Shown one piece after another: positions 1-4,925 of a DNA stretch of 5,434 nt. The DNA lies in NCBI GenBank assembly GCA_021823905.1, contig JAKALX010000280.1:1-5434 (forward strand). Direction: 5' to 3'. The notes beneath the pieces are model-generated. The model was not told the DNA's origin. It did no database searches and saw only the letters and a list, made by a program, of their open reading frames with translations. The DNA comes from Chloroflexota bacterium (GTDB lineage: Bacteria > Chloroflexota > Dehalococcoidia > Tepidiformales > Tepidiformaceae). Position 1 is the stretch's first letter, and every line of letters starts with the position of its first letter. The translations under genes and the position numbers were made by a program.

Positions 1-477
1 AGTGCAACCTTCGCCGGCGGACCTGGCGCCAGCTACTACGGCTGGTCGGGTGGCGACGTGATCATGGACGATGCGAACGACTACCTGCGCCTCGTCTGGA
101 ACAATTTCGAGTTGAATCGTGCGTTCTGTGACGGATCTTTCAGCAGTCCACCCATTCCCGATCCGCTTCCCGCCGATCAGGAGGGCCAGATTGTCCTTGA
201 CCAGGTGATCCCCTTTGGGCTGGACAAGACCGTGCAACTTGTCGCCGGCTGGAACCTCGTGCCCGGCGGTGTCGAAGCAACGGACATCGCGACGGCGTTC
301 GCCGGCTTCGAGCCGGACCTCCTCGGCGTCTATCTCTGGGACTCGCAGGCCAGCGTCTGGAAGCGTTACCTGCCCGGCGTTCCGGTTGACCCGGCGACAG
401 CCATCACGACCATCGAAAAGGGCCAGGCCTATTGGATAGCGGTCAAGCGGCCGTTTACGGTGACCCTGCTGAAGTAG
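1..477 (+). CDS. Probable secreted/surface protein, C-terminal part (5' end outside window)
   Basis: The reading frame is open from the first base to a TAG at 475-477, so this is the last 158 residues of a longer protein; an internal GTG at 58 is unlikely to be the real start because the frame continues upstream with sensible composition. The first ~45 residues (Gly/Tyr/Trp-rich, then 'LVWNNFELNRAFCDG') look like the end of one domain, followed by a Pro-rich hinge (residues 49-58). Residues ~78-158 hold 'VAGWNLVPGG', then 'GVYLWDSQASVWKRYLPG', then 'GQAYWIAVKRP'. This order (GWNLV, a W-rich centre with a 'PGVP' turn, then G-Q-x-Y/L-W-I) recurs at the C-termini of exported Chloroflexota proteins of unknown function; I recognise the pattern from memory, not from a search. 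It is probably a small extracellular beta domain. No catalytic motif is visible. The next gene starts 66 bp downstream on the same strand and may be co-transcribed. Function unknown. Confidence 0.75.
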   Translation, partial: SATFAGGPGASYYGWSGGDVIMDDANDYLRLVWNNFELNRAFCDGSFSSPPIPDPLPADQEGQIVLDQVIPFGLDKTVQLVAGWNLVPGGVEATDIATAFAGFEPDLLGVYLWDSQASVWKRYLPGVPVDPATAITTIEKGQAYWIAVKRPFTVTLLK

Positions 478-543
478 TGCGCGTAGGTCTGGCGCTGGCT
501 ACCCTCGAAGTGGGCCGTCAACCCTCTTCCAGGTACTGATTAC

Positions 544-1284
544 ATGACATCTCGTACTTCCCGGTGGCGCTGGTTCGCTGCCCTCGCCACGGCCGGCCTC
601 GCCCTCGGCGTCTCCACCGCGGTCGCCCAGATCCCCAGCCCACCGGCCACCGTGTTCGGCTCGGTTACCGATGAGGCCGGGACCGTCGCCGAAAACCTGC
701 CTGTCCAGGGCTACATCGGCGGCAAACTTTGCGGCACTCGTGGCTTCACCCAATTCACCGGAGAGGGCAGCTCCCGCGTCACGGTCTACTTCGTCGACGT
801 TCTCTCGGCCGAGCAGACGCCCGGCTGTGGTGTCGACGGCGCCGAGATCCGCGTCAAGATCGGTGATCGCTTCGCCAACCAGACGACGAAGTGGAAGCGC
901 GGCCCAATTCAGCTCGACATCACGTTCGGCAACGTTACGCCGGCTCCGATTCCAACGTTCACACCCGCGCCGACGAACACGCCACGTCCCAACGCCAGCC
1001 AGGCTGCCTCGAACGGCACTCCAGGAGCCGGAGCCGTCGGTACCATCCCGGCGGGCTCCCCCGGCGCCGGTTCGCCCGTCGCCAGCCTCAAGGGAGGGGT
1101 CACCAGCTCGACAGTTAGCGGTCGCCAATCAGGTGGGTCCGACGGCGGCGGGTTCCCCATCTGGGGCGGCGTGCTGCTCGTCCTTGCCGGGGTCGCGGCG
1201 GTCGGTGGAGGCGTGGGCTACGCGATGTCCCGGTCGCGCCGCGAACGTGCCCGCGCCGCGGACCAGTTCGATCCGCTGGACTGA
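544..1284 (+). CDS. Exported, C-terminally membrane-anchored protein of unknown function
   Basis: This is a 246-residue protein. Residues 1-28 form a typical signal peptide: Arg-rich start (R4, R7, R9), a hydrophobic Ala/Leu stretch, and a probable cleavage site AVA|Q after residue 28. Residues ~36-130 form a compact, probably beta-sandwich domain beginning 'VFGSVTDEAGT' (similar in style to carboxypeptidase-regulatory-like/Ig folds), with only two cysteines, C63 and C95, which could form a disulfide outside the cell. Residues ~131-152 are a Pro/Thr linker ('TPAPIPTFTPAPTNTPRP') and ~153-203 a Gly/Ser/Ala-rich low-complexity stalk. Residues ~205-228 are a hydrophobic membrane helix followed by a basic stop-transfer tail (RSRRERAR), so the topology should be type I: domain outside, short tail inside. 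There is no sortase motif. The ATG at 544 is chosen because the signal peptide follows directly; only a weak AGG lies upstream. The gene converges on the crotonase gene with a 24-bp gap. A stalked surface receptor or adhesion domain is possible, but no function can be assigned. Confidence 0.82.
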   Translation: MTSRTSRWRWFAALATAGLALGVSTAVAQIPSPPATVFGSVTDEAGTVAENLPVQGYIGGKLCGTRGFTQFTGEGSSRVTVYFVDVLSAEQTPGCGVDGAEIRVKIGDRFANQTTKWKRGPIQLDITFGNVTPAPIPTFTPAPTNTPRPNASQAASNGTPGAGAVGTIPAGSPGAGSPVASLKGGVTSSTVSGRQSGGSDGGGFPIWGGVLLVLAGVAAVGGGVGYAMSRSRRERARAADQFDPLD

Positions 1285-1308
1285 TCCACAGCCGGACGCC
1301 CGCGATCC

Positions 1309-2166
1309 CTACCGGAATTCCGGCACTTTCCAGTTCGGGAACAAGTCCGGGAGCTCCTTCGACACACTCATGGTGAACCTTGGCGCGCGCTTTTCGAGAA
1401 ACGCCGCCACGCCCTCCTTCACGTCGCGCGAAGCACCCATCGCCAGCACGCCACGCGAGTCGGCCATGTGCGCCTCCATCGGGTGGCCGGCCACGAGCCC
1501 CCGCCAGAGCAGTTGGCGTCCGAGCGCCACCGAAACGGCCGACGTGTTGCGCGCGATCTCCAGCGCCAGCTCCCGCGCCGCCGGGATCAGTCGATCGTGC
1601 GGCACGACGTTGCGCACGAGCCCGCCGGCCAGGGCCTCTTCGGCGCCGAACACGCGACCCGTGTAGATCCACTCGGTTGCCTGCTGGATGCCCACGATTC
1701 GCGGCAGGAACCAGGTGCTGCACGCTTCCGGCACGATGCCGCGCCGGGCGAACACGAAGCCGAACCGCGCCTGCTCCGAGGCGATGCGGATATCCATCGG
1801 CAGCTGCATGGTGACGCCAACGCCAACCGCCGGGCCGTTGATCGCGCCGATCACAGGCTTCTTGCACTCGAAGATCCGCAGCGTGAGTTGCCCGCCGCCG
1901 TCACGCCGAACGCCCTCGTCCCGGCGGCCCGTGCTGTGGTCGAACGTGTTCGGCCCACCGGAGAGATCGGCCCCGGCGCAAAAGCCGCGCCCGCGGCCCG
2001 TGACGATGACCGCTCGGACCTCGTCGTCACGGTCGACCTGGTCGAAGGCGTCGATCATTTCCGACTTCATGCGGTCGGTGAACGCGTTGAGCTGCTCCGG
2101 CCGGTCGAGGGTGATCGTCGCGATCCCCTCGCCGTCCGCTTCGTAGGTTATCTGCTCGTACTTCAA
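1309..2166 (-). CDS. Crotonase-superfamily enzyme (enoyl-CoA hydratase/isomerase family)
   Basis: 285 residues from a TTG start, normal for the family; it should act on an acyl-CoA thioester in the cytoplasm. The N-terminus 'YEADGEGIATITLDRPEQLNAF' style is classic crotonase. The first oxyanion-hole segment is G61-F-C-A-G-A-D67, the second lies around G115-V-G117 within 'AINGPAVGVGV'. The acid/base pattern is unusual: aligned by eye to rat mitochondrial hydratase, the positions of Glu144 and Glu164 are T119 and F139. A glutamate is present instead at E147 ('RRGIVPEACS'), the place used by delta3,delta2-enoyl-CoA isomerases such as yeast Eci1. An isomerase or other single-Glu crotonase reaction is therefore more likely than simple hydration. 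The C-terminal helical region ends 'LFPNWKVPEFR'. The TTG is preferred over the ATG at 2199 because AGGAG sits 5 bases upstream of it and the ATG has no ribosome site. The substrate is not predictable from neighbours. Confidence 0.9.
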   Translation of the reverse strand: MKYEQITYEADGEGIATITLDRPEQLNAFTDRMKSEMIDAFDQVDRDDEVRAVIVTGRGRGFCAGADLSGGPNTFDHSTGRRDEGVRRDGGGQLTLRIFECKKPVIGAINGPAVGVGVTMQLPMDIRIASEQARFGFVFARRGIVPEACSTWFLPRIVGIQQATEWIYTGRVFGAEEALAGGLVRNVVPHDRLIPAARELALEIARNTSAVSVALGRQLLWRGLVAGHPMEAHMADSRGVLAMGASRDVKEGVAAFLEKRAPRFTMSVSKELPDLFPNWKVPEFR

Positions 2167-2171
2167 GTCCT

Positions 2172-2176
2172 CTCCT
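2172..2176 (-). promoter_or_regulatory. Ribosome binding site deciding the TTG start of the crotonase gene
   Basis: On the minus strand the sequence reads CCAGGAGAGGACTTG. AGGAG lies 5 bases before the TTG at 2166. The alternative in-frame ATG at 2199 is preceded by a GC-rich stretch without any purine-rich ribosome site, and would add 11 residues (MIRIRPQPGED) that are not typical of a crotonase N-terminus. Confidence 0.6.
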
Positions 2177-2293
2177 GGCTGTGGTCTGATCCGAATCATG
2201 GCGTGCCGGCGGCGACCGGGCGAGCAGCGAACGATCGGAGACAGACAGGACGCCGCACCGCCGCCGCTCGCGAGGCGGGTCCCAAAGAGAACG

Positions 2294-2890
2294 TCAGGCA
2301 GCCCGCCGCATCTTCGCCACGCGCCAGGCCGCCGGTCCGAACGAGATGACGCCCGCCGCCCCGAAGAGCGCCAGGAGCAACAGCTCAATGTTCTCCACAA
2401 CGCCCCCGAGCGCGTAGCCTGTCCAGGTGAGCGAGAGCACCCACAACACACCACCAACCGCGTTGAAGAAGAAGAACCGGCGACGGGGCATCCTCGCGGC
2501 GCCCGCCACCATTGGCGCGAACGTACGAATGAAGCCGATGAACCGCGCGATCACGATCGTTTTGCCGCCGTGCCGATCGTAGAACCGCTCGGCCCGCAAG
2601 AGGTGGCCCCGCCGGAAGAACCTGCCCTCTTCCTTGCGGAAGAGCAGTGGACCCGTCCTCCAGCCGATCATGTAGCCCGTGGCGTCTCCGAGGATGGCCG
2701 CGAGGACGAGCACGGGGAGCAGCCACCAGACCGACAACGCGCCACGCTGCGCCACGAGACCGGCCGTGATCAGCAACGTGTCGCCCGGCAGGAACACGCC
2801 GATCAGCAGCCCGGTCTCCGCGAACACCATTGCGAACAGACCCGGGTAGCCGACCGTGTGGATCAGCGCCTCGATGTCGATGGAAGGCAT
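2294..2890 (-). CDS. DedA/VTT (SNARE-associated) family membrane protein
   Basis: 198 residues, a normal length for bacterial DedA proteins, which are inner-membrane proteins implicated in lipid (polyprenyl-phosphate or phospholipid) translocation and proton-dependent envelope homeostasis. Hydrophobic stretches are at ~14-45, 52-80, 110-132, 140-160 and 166-187. The conserved residues fall at the spacing of E. coli YqjA: E25 and D37 (in 'FAETGLLIGVFLPGD', YqjA E39/D51) and R116 and R122 (in 'ARFIGFIRTFAP', YqjA R130/R136). 'GDATGYMIGWRTGP' (68-81) is the usual central motif. One deviation: the family signature R-F-x-P-x-x-R has Gly119 in place of proline. The ATG at 2890 is chosen because the DedA N-terminus begins there and an AGGAGGAGGAG run lies upstream (12-base spacer, rather long). 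The frame continues upstream without a stop, but that part is Arg/Gly-rich and unlike the family. It is transcribed toward the crotonase gene, 127 bp away, and divergently from the protease cluster. Substrate unknown. Confidence 0.93.
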   Translation of the reverse strand: MPSIDIEALIHTVGYPGLFAMVFAETGLLIGVFLPGDTLLITAGLVAQRGALSVWWLLPVLVLAAILGDATGYMIGWRTGPLLFRKEEGRFFRRGHLLRAERFYDRHGGKTIVIARFIGFIRTFAPMVAGAARMPRRRFFFFNAVGGVLWVLSLTWTGYALGGVVENIELLLLALFGAAGVISFGPAAWRVAKMRRAA

Positions 2891-2902
2891 AACAACAGGG
2901 TA

Positions 2903-2913
2903 CTCCTCCTCCT
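2903..2913 (-). promoter_or_regulatory. Purine-rich ribosome binding site before the DedA gene
   Basis: The minus strand reads AGGAGGAGGAG ending 12 bases before the ATG at 2890. It is a strong anti-16S match, although the spacer is longer than the usual 5-9 bases. It supports translation starting near 2890 rather than far upstream. Confidence 0.5.
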
Positions 2914-3011
2914 GAGGTTCGGCATGCGCCCGGCCCCTGGAGACCACGTCCGGCGTCAAGGCCAGCGTCCCCGCCCTTTCGGACCGGTGTGAGCGCGATC
3001 CCGCCCGAAGA

Positions 3012-3038
3012 GGCAGGTTGCGGCCTGCCCGGCCGGGC
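3012..3038. repeat. GC-rich inverted repeat and adjoining palindrome in the divergent region
   Basis: GGCAGG (3012-3017) and CCTGCC (3024-3029) form a 6-bp stem with a 6-base loop. It is overlapped by the perfect 12-base palindrome GCCCGGCCGGGC (3027-3038). The position, 73-99 bases before the protease start, would suit an operator or a 5' leader structure. In such GC-rich DNA short palindromes also arise by chance, so the functional call is weak. Confidence 0.25.
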
Positions 3039-3098
3039 GGCGATCCGAGGAAGGCCACGTGGCACGCTCGAAGCAGCAAGACGCCGCCGTTCGCGGCT

Positions 3099-3102
3099 GG
3101 AG
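3099..3102 (+). promoter_or_regulatory. Ribosome binding site supporting the GTG start of protease A
   Basis: GGAG lies 8 bases before GTG at 3111. This spacing favours 3111 over the in-frame GTG at 3102 and over upstream near-start codons such as the TTG at 3018, whose extra residues are low-quality (Arg/Pro/Gly-rich). Confidence 0.5.
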
Positions 3103-3110
3103 TGCCTCTC

Positions 3111-4007
3111 GTGCCCGATTCCGTTCTCGCCCAGCTTTCCGATCAGCTTGCGGCCGCTGTAGAGCGTGCCGCCCATTCCACGGTCCTGGTGAACGCCCGC
3201 CGGCGCCTGCCCGCCAGCGGCATCGCCTGGGCCGCCAACGCCATCCTCACCTGCGATCACGTCCTCGAGCGGGAGGACGACATCACGGTGGAGCTGGAAG
3301 ACGGCCGCGAGGTCCCGGCCACCATCGCAGGCCGCGACCCCGGCAGTGACCTCGCCGTCCTCCGAGTCGAGGCCCCACTGTCGCCCATCGAGCACGCCCC
3401 TGAGGGTTCCGCCCGGGTCGGCAGCATCGTTTTAGCCCTGGGCCGGCCCTCGAGCGAAGGCGTCCAGGCCTCGTTCGGGATCGTCGGAGCGGTGGGCGGC
3501 GCATGGCGAACCTTCCGGGGAACGCTGGTCGGCGGCTACCTTCGCACCGACACGACGTTCTTTCCCGGCTTTTCGGGCGGCCCGTTGATCGACGTCCAGG
3601 GGCGTGCGGTTGGCGTGAACAGCTCGCGGCTGGGGCGCGGCGCCGGCATCACCCTGCCCGTGGCCGCGGCGGCGAAAGTGGCCGACGATCTGCTGCAGCG
3701 CGGCCGCGTTCGCCGCGCCTATCTCGGCATCAGCAGCCAGCCTGCACAGCTGACGGAGGCGCTGGCCACCCGCCTTGGCGGCCAGGAAAGTGGCCTGCTC
3801 GTTGTCACTGTCGAGCCCGGCAGTGCGGCCGATCAGGCCGGCCTCCTCCTCGGCGACATTGTCGTCGCCCTCGCGGGGACGCCAACGGTCGACACGGAAG
3901 CGCTCCAGTCGGTCCTTGGGCCGGAGTTGGCCGGGGAGCCCACGACACTCCGAATCCTTCGTGGCGGCGAGCCGCGCGAGCTCATGATCACTCCGGGAGA
4001 ACGGTAA
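3111..4007 (+). CDS. HtrA-like (S1C) serine protease with PDZ domain, protease A
   Basis: 298 residues from GTG. This is a chymotrypsin-fold serine protease followed by one PDZ domain, the architecture of HtrA/Deg proteins, which degrade misfolded or regulatory proteins. The triad can be placed: H50 ('ILTCDHVLE'), D80 ('AGRDPGSDLAVLRV') and S155 ('FPGFSGGPLID'). The usual GNSGGP motif has Phe in place of Asn (F154), and the usual TNxHV is T-C-D-H-V. Residues ~205-295 are the PDZ domain, with 'YLGI', 'VEPGSAADQAGLLLGDIVVALAG' in spirit and a C-terminal 'LRILRGGEPREL'. There is no signal peptide or membrane helix from the GTG or from any upstream start, which is unusual because most bacterial HtrA proteins are exported or membrane-anchored. 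The N-terminal ~25 residues look like an amphipathic helix, as in many Deg proteases. Its TAA overlaps the next ATG by one base (TAATG), so the two proteases are probably translationally coupled. The substrate is unknown. Confidence 0.9.
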   Translation: MPDSVLAQLSDQLAAAVERAAHSTVLVNARRRLPASGIAWAANAILTCDHVLEREDDITVELEDGREVPATIAGRDPGSDLAVLRVEAPLSPIEHAPEGSARVGSIVLALGRPSSEGVQASFGIVGAVGGAWRTFRGTLVGGYLRTDTTFFPGFSGGPLIDVQGRAVGVNSSRLGRGAGITLPVAAAAKVADDLLQRGRVRRAYLGISSQPAQLTEALATRLGGQESGLLVVTVEPGSAADQAGLLLGDIVVALAGTPTVDTEALQSVLGPELAGEPTTLRILRGGEPRELMITPGER

Positions 4008-4885
4008 TGGCCACGTTTCCTGTCTTCGAATCGCACCCCGGAACACCCGGCGCGCCCGATGCCGGAATCGCCGACCTCGCGGAGCACGTCCGGACCGGCA
4101 TCGTTGCCGTTGGAACGAACCAGGGCGGGGGCACCGGAACAGTCTGGTCCGCGGATGGTCTCGTCATCACCAACCACCACGTCGTTCCTTCGAACCGCGT
4201 GGGTGTCGAGCTCCGCGATGGCCGGGCAGCGGAAGGTATGGTCGTCGCTCGCGACCGAGAGGCCGATCTCGCTGCCGTCCGCGTGCCGTTCGACGGCCTG
4301 AACGCGCTCGGGTCCCGTGATTCAGGGCCACCGCGCGTCGGCGAGCTGGTCTTCGCCGCCGGCAACCCCTGGGGCGAACGCTGGGTCGTCACCGCGGGAG
4401 TCGTGCTCGCTGCCGGCAAGCGTGCGATTCACGCCGACGTTCGGCTTGCTCCCGGCAACTCCGGCGGGCCACTGGTTGATGCCCGCGGCCGGGTCGTGGG
4501 CATCAACGCGATGATCGCCGGCGGCGCGGCGGTCGCCATCCCGGCCGCAGTCGTGCAGTCGTTCGTCGAGACCCTCGATTCCCGCCCTCGAGGCGCCATC
4601 GGTGTGACCTTCGCGGCGGTCGAGCTGCCGCCCGGCGTAGCCGCCGCCCACGGATTGAGCGGAGGCCGCGGACTCATGCTCACCGGGATCGAGCCGGCCA
4701 GCCCGGCCGAGAGAGCCGGCCTCCTCCCCGGTGACGTCATCCTAGCGGTCGACGGAGCCTCGGGGCTCAGGGATGCGTCACGCAGGCTCCAGGCGATGCG
4801 TAGCGGCACGCTCGTTCGCCTCACGCTCCTGCGCGGCGGCCAGACGCTGGATGTCGACGCCCTGCCCGTGGCCGCAGCCGCATAG
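4007..4885 (+). CDS. HtrA-like (S1C) serine protease with PDZ domain, protease B
   Basis: 292 residues; a paralogue of the preceding gene with the same protease-PDZ order. The motifs here are canonical: H58 ('GLVITNHHVV'), D87 ('ARDREADLAAVRV') and S152 ('RLAPGNSGGPLVDARG'), with 'FAAGNPWG' at 116-123 as in active Deg proteases. PDZ spans ~197-287, including 'GIEPASPAERAGLLPGDVIL' and 'LTLLRGGQTLDV'. Like its neighbour it has no signal peptide; the N-terminus is hydrophilic (PVFESHPGTPGAPDAG), so a cytoplasmic location is inferred. The ATG at 4007 shares its A with the TAA stop of protease A and has GGGAG at 3995-3999 (7-base spacer). The frame is open further upstream, but that part is only the shadow of protease A. 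Protease B is probably the better catalyst of the pair by motif quality; whether A and B form a mixed trimer is not visible from sequence. A regulator gene begins 40 bp after its stop. Confidence 0.92.
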   Translation: MATFPVFESHPGTPGAPDAGIADLAEHVRTGIVAVGTNQGGGTGTVWSADGLVITNHHVVPSNRVGVELRDGRAAEGMVVARDREADLAAVRVPFDGLNALGSRDSGPPRVGELVFAAGNPWGERWVVTAGVVLAAGKRAIHADVRLAPGNSGGPLVDARGRVVGINAMIAGGAAVAIPAAVVQSFVETLDSRPRGAIGVTFAAVELPPGVAAAHGLSGGRGLMLTGIEPASPAERAGLLPGDVILAVDGASGLRDASRRLQAMRSGTLVRLTLLRGGQTLDVDALPVAAAA

Positions 4886-4911
4886 CTGGCATCGCGGCCC
4901 TGCCCATCCGC

Positions 4912-4917
4912 TACGCT
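4912..4917 (+). promoter_or_regulatory. Possible -10 element giving a leaderless transcript for the regulator
   Basis: TACGCT fits the TANNNT pattern and ends 8 bases before the ATG at 4926, the spacing expected when transcription starts at or next to the start codon. No clear ribosome site and no -35 hexamer are visible. If real, the regulator would have its own promoter in addition to read-through from the proteases. A six-base match in GC-rich DNA is weak evidence. Confidence 0.25.
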
Positions 4918-4925
4918 GGATCGAG

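Larger units (their letters stand above)
2891..3110. other. Divergent intergenic region between the DedA and protease genes
   Basis: These 220 bases lie between two divergently transcribed genes and should contain promoters for both directions. I see no convincing sigma-70 pair: a TTGACG-like hexamer is present on the minus strand (2954-2959) but has no matching -10 at 16-18 bases. A minus-strand TACCCT (2897-2902) lies directly upstream of the DedA ATG. A GC-rich inverted-repeat cluster lies at 3012-3038. No small gene, tRNA or terminator is evident. Confidence 0.55.

Noticed and set aside
499..1128. Minus-strand open frame opposite the exported protein
   Set aside because: Gly/Arg-rich shadow without motifs; the plus-strand protein has a signal peptide and membrane helix in the right order.
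1285..1308. Bidirectional terminator between the convergent genes
   Set aside because: The 24-base gap shows no stem-loop or T-tract.
1312..1323. Perfect palindrome CCGGAATTCCGG at the end of the crotonase gene, considered as a terminator between convergent genes
   Set aside because: It has no loop and no T-run, and lies within the coding sequence next to the stop codon; too short to call.
671..1666. Long plus-strand open frame (331 codons)
   Set aside because: It lies out of frame over the exported protein and antisense to the crotonase; its translation is Arg/Ser/Pro-rich with no motif, as expected of a shadow frame in GC-rich DNA.
1468..2349. Long plus-strand open frame antisense to the crotonase gene
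   Set aside because: The opposite strand encodes a clear crotonase with placed motifs; this frame is Arg/Glu/Ala-rich without recognisable domains.
2167..2457. N-terminal extension of the crotonase frame up to 2457
   Set aside because: The extra residues are a Cys/Arg/Ser-rich shadow of the DedA gene; the crotonase core starts at the TTG at 2166 with a good ribosome site.
2954..2959. TTGACG on the minus strand as a -35 element for the DedA gene
   Set aside because: No -10-like hexamer occurs 16-18 bases downstream; the sequence there is GC only.
2198..2992. Plus-strand open frame antisense to the DedA gene
   Set aside because: The translation is a charged Arg/Glu/Gln-rich shadow; the DedA reading with conserved E/D/R residues is decisive.
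2385..3395. Minus-strand 336-codon open frame spanning the DedA start and protease A
   Set aside because: It overlaps two well-supported genes in other frames and has no domain of its own.
3503..4006. Upstream extension of the protease B frame inside protease A
   Set aside because: Its translation is Arg/Pro/His-rich shadow sequence; the ATG at 4007 has a ribosome site and begins the protease domain.
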